64,000 nt of DNA from BOKV01 sp041397525 (GCA_041397525.1 JAWKWL010000003.1:372001-436000); one strand, 5' to 3'. Shown: positions 9,032 through 18,265, numbered from the stretch's first letter. Numbers and translations: made by a program. Notes: generated from the sequence alone by a model not told the origin.

Positions 9032-9792
9032 CAGCGCCGCTCCCCGATCGCCGGAATATCAGTCATGCCAGCCAGAACCTCGGCAACGTGCCGCACTTCT
9101 ATGGCACTTCCCTGCCGCTTCAGCTTGCCTGCCATGTTCAGCAGGCAGCCAAGATCACCGGCGAGCAGGATGTCCGGCTCGGCCGATGTGATGTTTTGCG
9201 CCTTCTCGCTGACAATCGAATTGGAAATTTCGGAATATTTGACTGCAAATGTGCCTCCGAAACCGCAGCACACATCCGATCCGTTCATTTCACGAAGCGT
9301 CAGTCCCTTGACGCTTTCCAGCAATTTGCGCGGCTGCCCCTGAATCTTCAATTCCCGCAGGCCCGAGCACGAGTCGTGATAGGTCACGATGGCGTCGATC
9401 CGGGCCTCGACTTTTTCGACACCCATCACGTCGGTGAGGAAACTGACCAGTTCATGCACCTTTTTCGAAAAGGCAACGGCTCTTGCCTCCCACTTCTGAT
9501 CACCCTTGAACAGGGTTGGATAATGCTTCTTGAGCATGCCCGCGCACGAACCCGACGGTGCCACGACATATTCGAAACCCTCGAAAGCCGCGATCACCTG
9601 TTCGGCAATTTCGCGTGTATCCGCCTTGTCGCCGGAATTGTAGGCTGGTTGGCCGCAGCAGGTTTGGCTGACCGGCACATGCACCTCGCATCCCGCATCT
9701 TCGAGCAGTTTTACCGCAGCAAAGCCGACGCTGGGCCTGAACAGGTCAACCAGGCAGGTCACAAAGAGACCGGTTTGTATTTTTTCACTCAT
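9031..9792 (-). CDS. lutA: LutA-type CCG-domain protein, lactate utilisation
   Basis: Two CCG (cysteine-rich, heterodisulfide-reductase-like) domains are visible: SQTCCGQPAYNSGD near residue 45 and SDVCCGFGGTFAVKYSEIS near residue 195. AAPSGSC-type (VVAPSGSCAGM) and YHDSCSGLREL cysteines complete the sites. The start at 9792 (MSEKIQTGLF) has AAGGAAC upstream; the frame to 9921 overlaps the regulator gene. It is the first structural gene of the lut operon, 43 bases after the GntR gene, and yields a 253-residue cytoplasmic protein. Confidence 0.9.
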   Translation of the reverse strand: MSEKIQTGLFVTCLVDLFRPSVGFAAVKLLEDAGCEVHVPVSQTCCGQPAYNSGDKADTREIAEQVIAAFEGFEYVVAPSGSCAGMLKKHYPTLFKGDQKWEARAVAFSKKVHELVSFLTDVMGVEKVEARIDAIVTYHDSCSGLRELKIQGQPRKLLESVKGLTLREMNGSDVCCGFGGTFAVKYSEISNSIVSEKAQNITSAEPDILLAGDLGCLLNMAGKLKRQGSAIEVRHVAEVLAGMTDIPAIGERR

Positions 9793-9835
9793 GCTGATTG
9801 ATGTTCCTTGCTGTTCGTGACCGGGTTTGCCGCAA

Positions 9836-10636
9836 TCACGCGTGTTTGCGGGTCTTGCCCCTGGTGTACGGATCTTCGCGCTGGGCGAGCCGTAACGATG
9901 ATATTCGCTCGCGGTCCTCACGCAATTCCAGCTCGCGCGTTGCCTCCATCACATAATCCATGTGCTTTCTGGATGCCTCCATCGCCTTGTCGCCATCACC
10001 TGCGAGGATCGCGTTCGCAATCGCGCAATGCTGGCGATAGAGTGCATCGCGCCCTCCCGGCGCCTGGTAAAGGCGCGAGCGGTTCTGGAACACACCTTCC
10101 GACAATAGCCGGTAACACGAACGCAGCGTGTGCAGCAGGATCAGGTTGTGTGCGATCTCGCCGATCAGCGAATGAAATTCCACGTCAATCAGCGCTTCTG
10201 CCTCGAAGTCATCATTGCGCCAGGCATCTTCCATGCGCTCCATCAACTCGATCAGCAATTCCCTGTCGGCTGGCGTCGCGCGCATCGCAGCAAGCCTCGC
10301 CGTTACGCCCTCCACCTCGCGGCGATATTCCAGGTAGTCGAAAGTTGCCTTGCGATGTGAAGCAAGCAATCCGCTGACCTGCGGCGTGAACACCGTACCA
10401 ATGATGTCGGCAACGAAAGTTCCCTCGCCGTGACGGCTCTCAATGATCCCCCTGGTTTCAAGAGACTTGAGCGCCTCGCGCACGATGGGTCGTGAAACGC
10501 CGGTCTCGCTTGCCAGTTCCCGTTCGCCCGGCAAGCGCTCGCCGACACGCAGCACACCCTCGAGGATCAGCGCCTCAATCTGGTGGGCCACTTCGTCGGC
10601 AGTGCGCGCGTGCTGGATTGGTCTGAAAACCTGCAT
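9836..10636 (-). CDS. GntR-family FCD-domain regulator (LldR/GlcC-like)
   Basis: The 266-residue regulator has an N-terminal winged helix (residues 10-75; GERLPGERELASETGVSRPIVREALKSLETRGIIESRHGEGTFV pattern) and an all-helical FCD ligand domain. Candidate metal and carboxylate ligands are in DVEFHSLIGEIAHN and the later His residues near YRQH and SRKH. It is transcribed ahead of lutABC. A palindrome at 10665-10683 lies just upstream of it, and a matching one stands before glcD. I infer a 2-hydroxy-acid sensor controlling both operons; the effector is not shown by the sequence. Confidence 0.85.
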   Translation of the reverse strand: MQVFRPIQHARTADEVAHQIEALILEGVLRVGERLPGERELASETGVSRPIVREALKSLETRGIIESRHGEGTFVADIIGTVFTPQVSGLLASHRKATFDYLEYRREVEGVTARLAAMRATPADRELLIELMERMEDAWRNDDFEAEALIDVEFHSLIGEIAHNLILLHTLRSCYRLLSEGVFQNRSRLYQAPGGRDALYRQHCAIANAILAGDGDKAMEASRKHMDYVMEATRELELREDRERISSLRLAQREDPYTRGKTRKHA

Positions 10637-10664
10637 CGGGTCAGACTAGACATCGAACCGGAAT

Positions 10665-10683
10665 TGGTCAATCATTTTGACCA
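10665..10683. promoter_or_regulatory. palindromic operator upstream of the GntR-lutABC operon
   Basis: TGGTCAATCATTTTGACCA has perfect 7-bp arms (10665-10671 and 10677-10683) around 5 bases. It lies 29 bp upstream of the GntR start. TGGT...ACCA ends are typical of FadR-subfamily GntR operators. The same 7-5-7 design recurs at 12263-12281, so it is probably the autoregulatory site of the adjacent regulator. Confidence 0.65.
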
Positions 10684-10828
10684 CTGGACATTCATGGCCA
10701 ATGCTGCATGCAGTGCGTAAAGCGGTCGCAGCGAAGTTTTTCGTCCGCACGGCTATACGCCGCGCAAGAAACTCGGCAAACCAAACCAGCGCTGAAGCTG
10801 CGCAAGACGTGATCGGGACAATTCACAC

Positions 10829-12160
10829 ATGACCAAGCGACCGGCTACCTCGAGGGTCAAACCAAAACCCGTGCAGAAAGAATCGGGCAGTCGCCAAGCT
10901 TCGCTGCGTTTTCTGCCGCATCACGACAGGCCATCCGCGCTTGGCGAAATTCATTCGCGGCCATTTCCGGTCATTTCGAGCAACCGGGTAATATTGCACT
11001 TCGCTTTCACCAGCGAAGGTGGGTCGCAGGTTTCGCAGGCCGTACTTGCCGAGCAATGCCGCAGCCGGGGCGCAGCTGTACCTGCCAATGGTGCCCGTTA
11101 TCATGAAATCGACTGGGGGAACGGCAGGCTGCGTTGGGAGCGCCATTCCGAATTCTCCACTTTTCTGTGGGAAGGACCCTTGCCGAAGGGGTTCCTTGAT
11201 CCGGTCGCGAACACGCCGTTCGGAGGAAGTTTCAGCCAGCCGGGCATGTTGATCTCGGCAAGCCGTATTGAAATCCGCCCGTACAACCAGGCCAATCTCA
11301 AACTGCTGCAGCATTTTGATCCCGAAAGCCTGTGCGTAACGCTTCTCGAGGATGGTGTTTCTTTGCTGGCAACCGATTTTCGCCAGGATGGAAATGGGAT
11401 GACCATAATCCTCTTGCTGGAAAAGGCGATGCAACCCTCGCGCATCGGCTACTATGCCAAGACCGCGATAGATGTTGAGACTTACCGCACGCTTGCCCTG
11501 CTCGGACTGCCGTTGGCGCAATCGCTCTCAGCCAGGCTCACCGGCTTCGAGGCTGAACTTGCAAGACTTACTTCACACATGCGGGCAAGCGAATCCGATT
11601 CCGTGCGCGAACTGCTCGATTCCATTACCAACCTGGCGAGCGAACTCGAAGCCGATGCTGCAGCGAGCCTGTTCCGTTTTGGAGCCACGCGTGCTTATGG
11701 CGATATTGTTACGGAGCGCCTTGGTGTATTGGGACTGGCTGCGCCGGCTGGATACAAGAATATTGCCTCCTTCCTTGAATTACGGCTTGCTCCGGCCCTT
11801 CGGACCTGCCGTTCGGTGGAGGACCGGCAGGCAAACCTGTCGCGAAAACTTTCCCGCGCCGCCAATCTCCTGCGAACCCGCGTTGAGGTGGACATCGAGC
11901 ACCAGAACCGCAACCTGCTGGAATCCATGAACAAGCGCGCGATGCTGCAACTGCGCCTGCAGCAAACGGTGGAAGGGCTGTCGGTCGCCGCTGTATCCTA
12001 CTATATCGCCGGGCTGATCTATTACATCATGCAGGCAGCTGAGCGTCATCTGCCATTCGGCATCTCTTCGAAGGCGGCGACGGGGCTTTTCGTTCCCGTT
12101 ATCATTCTTGGCGTATGGCTGACCGTTCGCCGGATTCGACGCCGCCACAGGGCTGAGTGA
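10829..12160 (+). CDS. DUF3422 membrane-anchored protein
   Basis: The 443-residue protein matches the DUF3422 family in memory: LRFLPHHDRPSALGEIHSRPFP near the N-terminus and a HSEFSTF motif in the first third. A central part follows with SARLTGFEAELARLTSHM and coiled helices. Two C-terminal membrane segments (near 375-398 and 412-431) are followed by a basic tail (RRIRRRHRAE). The large N-terminal part probably faces the cytoplasm, as the tail is positively charged. The function is unknown. It is divergent from the GntR-lut operon and upstream of glcDEF, with about 190 bases between it and the regulator. Confidence 0.8.
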   Translation: MTKRPATSRVKPKPVQKESGSRQASLRFLPHHDRPSALGEIHSRPFPVISSNRVILHFAFTSEGGSQVSQAVLAEQCRSRGAAVPANGARYHEIDWGNGRLRWERHSEFSTFLWEGPLPKGFLDPVANTPFGGSFSQPGMLISASRIEIRPYNQANLKLLQHFDPESLCVTLLEDGVSLLATDFRQDGNGMTIILLLEKAMQPSRIGYYAKTAIDVETYRTLALLGLPLAQSLSARLTGFEAELARLTSHMRASESDSVRELLDSITNLASELEADAAASLFRFGATRAYGDIVTERLGVLGLAAPAGYKNIASFLELRLAPALRTCRSVEDRQANLSRKLSRAANLLRTRVEVDIEHQNRNLLESMNKRAMLQLRLQQTVEGLSVAAVSYYIAGLIYYIMQAAERHLPFGISSKAATGLFVPVIILGVWLTVRRIRRRHRAE

Positions 12161-12262
12161 TATCAGCCCATCCTTGAACACCTGGATTTGCACCATGATC
12201 CGCGCTGCGTGGCAGCGGGGCTGCATCCGTTTGCGATTGGCATTGCGAACGGACCCAAGCAG

Positions 12263-12281
12263 TGGTAAATAGTTTTTACCA
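12263..12281. promoter_or_regulatory. palindromic operator upstream of glcDEF
   Basis: TGGTAAATAGTTTTTACCA has perfect 7-bp arms (12263-12269 and 12275-12281) around 5 bases. Aligned with the site at 10665 it matches at 15 of 19 positions, including both outer TGGT/ACCA and the inner AAT and TTTT. It ends 53 bases before the glcD start. It is most likely bound by the same GntR/FCD regulator. Confidence 0.65.
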
Positions 12282-12334
12282 GTATGCGGCGTATTTGGTT
12301 GCGCCGCCACAAACCCAGCGCCCGGGAGATAGCC

Positions 12335-13801
12335 ATGGCCCATGTTCTGATGCCGGAACCAGACAAGCGCATCATCGCGCGCCGTGTGGAAATCATCTCA
12401 GCGCTTGAAGACGCCGCGGGGGAAGGCAATGTCATCCACGATCCGGCTGAAACCATAGCATATGAATGCGATGCGCTGGCCGCTTATCATTGCCCGCCAT
12501 TGGCCGTTGTTCTTCCGCGTTCGACGCAGGAAGTGGCGGCGGTCCTGAAGACCTGCCTGCGGCTTGGCGTTCCCGTTGTGCCGCGCGGCTCGGGTACATC
12601 ACTTGCTGGTGGTGCATTGCCGACTGCGGATTCGGTGGTGATTGGTGTTTCCCGTCTCAACCAGGTTTTGGAAACCGATTTTCCCAACCGCTTCATCCGC
12701 GTCCAGTCCGGCATGACCAATCTTTCTGTCAGCCAGTCCGTCGAGGCGGAAGGCTTCTTCTACGCGCCTGATCCCTCGAGCCAGCTTGCCTGCGCGATTG
12801 CCGGCAATATAGCGATGAATTCCGGCGGAGCCCATTGCCTGAAATACGGCGTTACCACCAACAATCTGATGGGTGTGACGCTGGTGACCATGGATGGCGA
12901 GATCATCGAAATCGGCGGACCGCATTGTGACCCGGCGGGCTATGATCTCCTGGGTGTGATTTGCGGTTCGGAGGGCCAGTTCGGCATTGTGACCGAAGCG
13001 GTGTTGCGTATCCTGCGCAAACCCGAAGGCGCACGGCCGATCCTGATGGGGTTTGATTCCAACGAGGTCGCAGGTGCCTGTGTTGCCGACATCATCAAGG
13101 CAGGCGTATTGCCCGTCGCCATGGAATTCATGGACAAGCCGGCAATCATTGCCTGCGAGAATTTCGCCCATGCCGGCTACCCGACGGACGTCGAGGCGCT
13201 GCTGATTGTCGAAGTCGAGGGATCACAGGAAGAGATCGCCGAGCAACTGGCGCATATCCGCAAGGTCGCGGAGCGCCATGCGCCAAAGGTCATGCGCGAA
13301 AGCGAGTCTGCCATGCAGTCCGACCTGATCTGGAAAGGCCGCAAGGCTGCCTTCGGTGCGATGGGGCAGATGGCGGACTACATGTGCATGGATGGCACCA
13401 TTCCGACTTCACAATTGCCGTTTGTGCTGAAGCGCATGCAGGAAATGTCGAAGGAATACGGCCTTGGCGTCGCCAATGTTTTTCATGCCGGAGACGGCAA
13501 CCTTCATCCGCTGATACTCTACAACGCCAACAAGCCGGGCGATCAGGAAAAATGCGAGGCTTTCGGCTCCGACATTCTCAAGCTTTGCGTCGAGGTTGGC
13601 GGATGCCTGACGGGCGAGCATGGCGTCGGAATCGAAAAGCGTGACCTGATGACGGTACAATACAATGAGGAGGATCTGGAAGCGCAGATGCGGGTGAAGG
13701 ATGTGTTCGACCCCCATTGGCTGCTCAATCCGGCCAAGGTGTTTCCGATGGCTGTCAGCCATTCGCGCCGTCTGCGCAATCAACAGGGGGAGGCTGCGTA
13801 G
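12335..13801 (+). CDS. glcD: glycolate oxidase FAD-linked subunit GlcD
   Basis: The start at 12335 (MAHVLMPEPDK) has GGGAG seven bases upstream; the frame from 12284 is longer but unsupported. The 488-residue FAD_binding_4/FAD-oxidase C protein oxidises glycolate (or D-lactate) to the 2-keto acid. Visible motifs are the FAD-binding VVPRGSGTSLAGGALP, GGAHCLKYGVTTNN, DLLGVICGSEGQFGIVTEA, the C-terminal HAGDGNLHPLILYN and GGCLTGEHGVGIEKR. It works with GlcE and GlcF at the inner membrane. The stop overlaps the glcE start. Confidence 0.93.
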   Translation: MAHVLMPEPDKRIIARRVEIISALEDAAGEGNVIHDPAETIAYECDALAAYHCPPLAVVLPRSTQEVAAVLKTCLRLGVPVVPRGSGTSLAGGALPTADSVVIGVSRLNQVLETDFPNRFIRVQSGMTNLSVSQSVEAEGFFYAPDPSSQLACAIAGNIAMNSGGAHCLKYGVTTNNLMGVTLVTMDGEIIEIGGPHCDPAGYDLLGVICGSEGQFGIVTEAVLRILRKPEGARPILMGFDSNEVAGACVADIIKAGVLPVAMEFMDKPAIIACENFAHAGYPTDVEALLIVEVEGSQEEIAEQLAHIRKVAERHAPKVMRESESAMQSDLIWKGRKAAFGAMGQMADYMCMDGTIPTSQLPFVLKRMQEMSKEYGLGVANVFHAGDGNLHPLILYNANKPGDQEKCEAFGSDILKLCVEVGGCLTGEHGVGIEKRDLMTVQYNEEDLEAQMRVKDVFDPHWLLNPAKVFPMAVSHSRRLRNQQGEAA

Positions 13802-15006
13802 TGGCAAAATCCTCCAAAATCCTGGCACCGCGCAATGAAGAGGAATTGGCGGGTATCGTAGCCAAAGCCATGCGTGAGCGTACCCCGCTCGAAATTTCCG
13901 GAGCCGGCTCGCGCAGGGGCTATGGCAACCCTGTTCAGTCGGTACTGGGAGTGAGCACAAGCGCGATGACCGGTATCACGCTGTACGAACCGGCTGCGCT
14001 GACCATCGTCGCACGAGCAGGCACCCCGCTTGACGCAATCCGTGATGCATTGGCAGCCGAAGGTCAGCATCTGCCGTTCGAGCCGGCTGATCTGTCTGCA
14101 CTGCTCGGCAACAAGTCGCGCCCGACGATTGGGGGCACCGTTGCCACCGGCATTTCCGGCCCACGCCGCATTCAGGCCGGAGCCGTGCGTGACAGTCTGA
14201 TCGGTGTCCGCTTTGTTGATGGCACGGGCGCTGTCATCAAGAATGGCGGCCGCGTCATGAAGAATGTGACGGGCTATGACCTCGTCAAAATGATGTGCGG
14301 CTCGAACGGTACGCTCGGCGTCCTCACGGAACTGTCTTTCAAGGTTCTGCCGAGGCCCCGGATGACGGCAACACTCAGCCTCGACGGGCTGGATGACGAC
14401 AAGGCAATTGCCGCGCTGGCTGCGGCACTGGGTTCACCCTTCGACATCACGGGTGCGGCGCATGTTTCAGGGACGGCGAGCACCTTTGTGCGGATCGAGG
14501 GCTTCGGTGAATCGGTTGCCTATCGTGCTGGCCAGCTTTCGCAATTGCTGGCTCCCTTCGGAAAATGCCGGATCAATGACGATGGCAAAGCCAATACGCT
14601 GTTGTGGCAGGATATCCGCGATTGTACGGCATTTGCGGACAAGCCGGGAGCCGTATGGCGGCTTTCGGTCAAGCCATCCGATGCGCCCCGGATTGTAGCC
14701 GGATTGCGCACCGGCCCTGCAATGGATGCGGTTTACGATTGGGGAGGAGGTCTGGTCTGGCTGCTTGTGCCCGAAGAGGGCGATTGCGCGGCGGCGATGA
14801 TCCGCAAGGCGGTCGCAGCCAGCGGCGGACATGCGACACTGGTTCGTGCCGGTGACGCAAACCGTGCGTCAACAGGCGTCTTCCAGCCGGAACCTGCGCC
14901 CGTTGCCGCCATCTCCGCTGCCCTGCGCGCGAAATATGATCCCGCAGGCATTCTAAATCCTGGTCGCATGGGCTTCGAAGCTCCGGCCATTCGCAAGGCA
15001 GGCTGA
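13801..15006 (+). CDS. glcE: glycolate oxidase FAD-binding subunit GlcE
   Basis: The start is GTG at 13801, overlapping the glcD stop (TAGTG) and preceded by GGGGGAGG; a longer frame from 13717 lies inside glcD. The 401-residue protein carries the FAD_binding_4 fold (ISGAGSRRGYGNP, TIGGTVATGISGPRR, GAVRDSLIGVRFVDG, MKNVTGYDLVKMMCGSNGTLGVLTEL). It ends in YDPAGILNPGRMG, the usual end of the family. It is the second flavin subunit of the GlcDEF complex. Confidence 0.92.
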   Translation: MAKSSKILAPRNEEELAGIVAKAMRERTPLEISGAGSRRGYGNPVQSVLGVSTSAMTGITLYEPAALTIVARAGTPLDAIRDALAAEGQHLPFEPADLSALLGNKSRPTIGGTVATGISGPRRIQAGAVRDSLIGVRFVDGTGAVIKNGGRVMKNVTGYDLVKMMCGSNGTLGVLTELSFKVLPRPRMTATLSLDGLDDDKAIAALAAALGSPFDITGAAHVSGTASTFVRIEGFGESVAYRAGQLSQLLAPFGKCRINDDGKANTLLWQDIRDCTAFADKPGAVWRLSVKPSDAPRIVAGLRTGPAMDAVYDWGGGLVWLLVPEEGDCAAAMIRKAVAASGGHATLVRAGDANRASTGVFQPEPAPVAAISAALRAKYDPAGILNPGRMGFEAPAIRKAG

Positions 15007-15008
15007 AC

Positions 15009-16343
15009 ATGCAAACCAGTTTTACCGAGGACCAACTCCGTGATCCTGGCGTCGCCCATGCCGAAACCATTTTGCGCAAATGCGTGCATTGCGGTTTCTG
15101 CACGGCAACCTGTCCAACCTATCTGACGCTTGGTGACGAACTCGACAGCCCGCGCGGCCGGATTTACCTCATCAAGGATGTGCTGGAAAACAACAAACCC
15201 GCCGACAGGCGTTTCGTCAAACACATCGACCGCTGCCTGTCTTGTCTCGCCTGCATGACGACCTGCCCGTCGGGTGTCAACTACATGCACCTTGTCGATC
15301 ACGCGCGCGCGCATATCGAAAACACTTACAAGCGCCCGCTGATGGACCGGTTGATCCGCCGCGTTCTGGCGCTTGTCCTGCCATATCCGGGGCGCTTTCG
15401 CCTCGCATTGGCGGCCGCAAGACTCGGCAAGCCGTTTGCCGGAATTTTCAAGGCAATACCAGGCGGCGCGCCGCTTGCGGCCATGCTGGCGCTGGCCCCG
15501 CGTTCCATGCCGCGCGCAACCGGGCGGGCAACAACCGGCACCCATGCACCAACCAGGGCAAAGCGGGGCAGGGTGGCTATCCTGTCGGGTTGTGCACAAC
15601 CGGTGCTCAATCCGCGAATCAACGAGGCAACCGTCGAACTTCTCAACCGTATCGGCGTCGAAGTGGTCGTGCCACAAGGAGAGGGGTGCTGCGGAGCGCT
15701 GGTTCACCACATGGGACGCGAACACGATGCATTGGCAGCAGCCCGTGCCAATGTTGATGTCTGGACGCGGGAGATGGAGAATGGCGGTCTTGATGCAATC
15801 ATCATTACCACATCAGGCTGTGGCACCACGGTAAAGGACTACGGCCACATGCTGCGGCTCGACCCGCAATATGCGGACAAGGCCGCGAAAGTCTCTGCCC
15901 TTGCGAAGGACATTACCGAATATCTGGTAACGCTTGAGCTGCCGAAATCGGATGCCGGTTCCGGCTTGCGCCTTGCCTATCATTCCGCCTGCTCGATGCA
16001 GCACGGCCAGAAGATCAGGGAGCAACCGAAAACATTGTTGCGCAATGCCGGCTTCGAAGTCGCGGATGTGCCGGAAGGCCATCTGTGCTGCGGCTCGGCT
16101 GGAACCTACAACATCCTGCAATCGGAAATCGCCGGTAAGCTCAAGCAGCGCAAACTGGCAAATATCGCCAAAGTGAAGCCCGACCTCGTGGCCGCAGGCA
16201 ATATCGGTTGCATGACACAACTTGGTTCGGATGCCGGCGTTCCTGTCATCCATACGGTGGAATTGCTCAACTGGGCGCATGGCGGCAAAAAGCCTGACAA
16301 TCTGCCGGCGGAAGGCACGGCATTGGCGGTGGCCGCAGAATGA
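15009..16343 (+). CDS. glcF: glycolate oxidase iron-sulfur subunit GlcF
   Basis: The 444-residue protein has two 4Fe-4S motifs: CVHCGFCTATCP (Cys 25, 28, 31, 35) and CLSCLACMTTCP (Cys 76, 79, 82, 86). Two CCG domains follow, with GEGCCGALVHHMGRE and GHLCCGSAGTYNILQ. It passes electrons from the GlcD/GlcE flavins to the membrane chain. It starts two bases after the glcE stop and ends directly at a strong hairpin terminator. Confidence 0.94.
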   Translation: MQTSFTEDQLRDPGVAHAETILRKCVHCGFCTATCPTYLTLGDELDSPRGRIYLIKDVLENNKPADRRFVKHIDRCLSCLACMTTCPSGVNYMHLVDHARAHIENTYKRPLMDRLIRRVLALVLPYPGRFRLALAAARLGKPFAGIFKAIPGGAPLAAMLALAPRSMPRATGRATTGTHAPTRAKRGRVAILSGCAQPVLNPRINEATVELLNRIGVEVVVPQGEGCCGALVHHMGREHDALAAARANVDVWTREMENGGLDAIIITTSGCGTTVKDYGHMLRLDPQYADKAAKVSALAKDITEYLVTLELPKSDAGSGLRLAYHSACSMQHGQKIREQPKTLLRNAGFEVADVPEGHLCCGSAGTYNILQSEIAGKLKQRKLANIAKVKPDLVAAGNIGCMTQLGSDAGVPVIHTVELLNWAHGGKKPDNLPAEGTALAVAAE

Positions 16344-16348
16344 AAAAA

Positions 16349-16372
16349 CCCGCCTTGCTTTCGCAAGGCGGG
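16349..16372. terminator. bidirectional hairpin terminator between glcF and an L,D-transpeptidase
   Basis: CCCGCCTTGC and GCAAGGCGGG form a perfect 10-bp stem with loop TTTC. AAAAAA at 16343-16348 gives a clean U-run on the minus strand, so it ends the L,D-transpeptidase transcript. It also follows the glcF stop by five bases and probably works for both converging genes. Confidence 0.85.
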
Positions 16373-16400
16373 CTCGTTGTTTCCGATCCGGTGGTTTTTG

Positions 16401-17102
16401 TCAGCCGCCGAAAATTGCGCTCAGCGCCCCCAGGCCACCCTCGCTCAGGTAGCGCGCGCTCTTCTCGCCCGGTCCCACAACAATGACCTTGGTGCCGATA
16501 TCGACCTTGGAATAGAGGTGCTCGACATCCTTGTTCATCATGCGGAAGCAGCCCGATGAAAGGTTGAGGCCGATCGACCACGGCTGGTTGGTGCCATGGA
16601 TGCGGTAAATGGTATCGCGGCCACCCTTGTAGAGATACATGGCGCGCGCTCCGAGCGGATTTTCCGGGCCGCCCGGCATGGATGCCGGCAGGATGCGGCC
16701 ATTGGCACGCTCACGTGCACGCATTTCTGCTGGTGGCGTCCAGGTCGGCCATTCCTTTTTCACACCGATGGAAACAAGTCCGCCCCAGCCGAAGCCTTCG
16801 CGGCCAACGCCAATCCCGTAGCGGATTGCCGATGTCTTGCCGGTGATGAGATACAGGAACTTGTTGTCGCTATCGATGACGATCGTGCCGGGCTCTTCCT
16901 TGGTGTTGACCAGCACCGAACGACGCTTGAACTTCGCTGGAATGCCCCGCATGCCCTGGCGACGACGCAGATCGACTTCTTCCCAGCGGCGTTCAGCCGT
17001 GTTGTAGACCATTTCAGCCAGCGCTGTTCCCGGCAGGGAAGCCGCGCTTGCGGTAGTTACAGCAGCCATGGAGGCTAGGAAAGACCTTCTTGTGATCATC
17101 AA
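16401..17102 (-). CDS. L,D-transpeptidase (YkuD), exported by a twin-arginine-like signal
   Basis: The 233-residue periplasmic enzyme has a signal MITRRSFLASMAAVTTASAA with an RRSFL motif, so Tat export is possible, and a cleavage-like TALA near residue 29. The YkuD domain (about 72-210) contains PGTIVIDS, the catalytic HGTNQPWSIG...SSGCFRM (His about 169, Cys about 185) and ends with GTKVIVVGP. It makes or edits 3-3 cross-links or lipoprotein links in peptidoglycan. A second YkuD gene lies upstream on the same strand, a 240-bp gap away. Confidence 0.9.
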   Translation of the reverse strand: MMITRRSFLASMAAVTTASAASLPGTALAEMVYNTAERRWEEVDLRRRQGMRGIPAKFKRRSVLVNTKEEPGTIVIDSDNKFLYLITGKTSAIRYGIGVGREGFGWGGLVSIGVKKEWPTWTPPAEMRARERANGRILPASMPGGPENPLGARAMYLYKGGRDTIYRIHGTNQPWSIGLNLSSGCFRMMNKDVEHLYSKVDIGTKVIVVGPGEKSARYLSEGGLGALSAIFGG

Positions 17103-17345
17103 CTTTTCCTCGAAATTGGATTCGCTCCGAGCAAGTTTCCCCGCAGCATCAATTGCCGCAGATTATTTTCACTGCCCGGGAACCGCAAGCAGGAGCACGA
17201 TCACAAAAACTCCATCAGTCTTTTTCTTGCCATATGTTGAAAATGAACAACAGGCAGAGCCGGATTTTTCCGTGCCCTGCCTGACATTCCGGTTTTCCAG
17301 CTTCCCATAGGGAAATTTAGTCGACGAATATCCGATTCGCTGCGA

Positions 17346-18125
17346 TCAGCTGACTATCACGCGGGTGCCGATTTTGACCCGCTCATAGAGGTCAATCACG
17401 TCCTCGTTGCGCATCCGGATGCAACCCGACGAGACTGCCTTGCCGATTGACCAGGGCTGGTTGGTGCCGTGAATGCGGTAGAGCGTGCTGCCAAGATACA
17501 TTGCCCTTGCACCCAACGGATTGTCCGGCCCGCCATCCATGGTCACCGGCAGGATTTTCCCGCGCGCTGCCTCGCGGGCGCGCATTTCCTCTGGCGGGGT
17601 CCAGCTAGGCCATTCCGACTTGCGCGAAACCTTGTGTTCGCCTGCCCATTCAAAGCCTGGTCGGCCGACGCCAATGCCATACCGCCTTGCCATGCCGTCT
17701 GATTGAACCAGATACAAGAAGCGCGCCTGGGTATCGATGACAATGGTCCCCGGTGACTGGCCGCCGTCATATGCCACCATTTGCGGTTCAAATTGCGGGT
17801 CGAATTGCGGTTCGCTTCTCGCAGCCTGTGCCGGCACTGAAACGGGCGTGGAAACGCGAACCGGTCCAGGTTCCACCCGGTTGGTGTAGCGCGGGGCATA
17901 GCCGCTGCGTTCCGGCTGAACGCTCACAGTCGGCCGCGACACCTCAACGGCATAACGGCCATCTGCTGTCGGCTTGCGCCGCAATTGCAGGATCCACGGA
18001 GACGACAAGTCCCCGCTGAGCTTGGCCGCAGGCGGCACTGAATATCGTGACTGGGCCTGACCCGCTGCAGGCAGTGCAACAAGAAACAAGGCTGCGCCAG
18101 CAGCCAGTGCAATTCCGGTTTTCAT
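17346..18125 (-). CDS. L,D-transpeptidase (YkuD) with Pro/Gln-rich linker
   Basis: The start at 18125 (MKTGIALAAGAALFLVALPAAG) has AAGGTG upstream and gives a clean Sec signal ending near AGQAQS; the frame to 18203 is less likely. The mature protein of about 235 residues has a flexible linker with repeated QFDPQFEPQ-type residues (near 105-115). A YkuD domain follows with SPGTIVID, HGTNQPWSIGKAVSSGCIRM and GTRVIVS at the end. It closely resembles the neighbouring YkuD enzyme over the catalytic domain. The two are paralogues with different export signals and linkers. Confidence 0.9.
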   Translation of the reverse strand: MKTGIALAAGAALFLVALPAAGQAQSRYSVPPAAKLSGDLSSPWILQLRRKPTADGRYAVEVSRPTVSVQPERSGYAPRYTNRVEPGPVRVSTPVSVPAQAARSEPQFDPQFEPQMVAYDGGQSPGTIVIDTQARFLYLVQSDGMARRYGIGVGRPGFEWAGEHKVSRKSEWPSWTPPEEMRAREAARGKILPVTMDGGPDNPLGARAMYLGSTLYRIHGTNQPWSIGKAVSSGCIRMRNEDVIDLYERVKIGTRVIVS

Positions 18126-18265
18126 GACGTACACCTTACAATTCGTCGAAAATCGACCGCATGCATCAATGGTTTTCCCGTACATGCGTCCTTGTGAAAG
18201 CATGCACCCTCATCCGGTTTCGAATGGTGAACAAAACCGAAATCGATAAGATTGTCTGGAATCAT

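Noticed and set aside
8318..9343. A 341-codon plus-strand open frame opposite lutA and lutB
   Set aside because: It is antisense to two genes with clear iron-sulfur motifs and shows no domain, ribosome-binding site or normal composition; it is a shadow of GC-rich third positions.
14733..15725. A 330-codon minus-strand open frame opposite glcE and glcF
   Set aside because: It lies wholly antisense to glcE and glcF, whose cofactor motifs are intact; no recognisable protein pattern.
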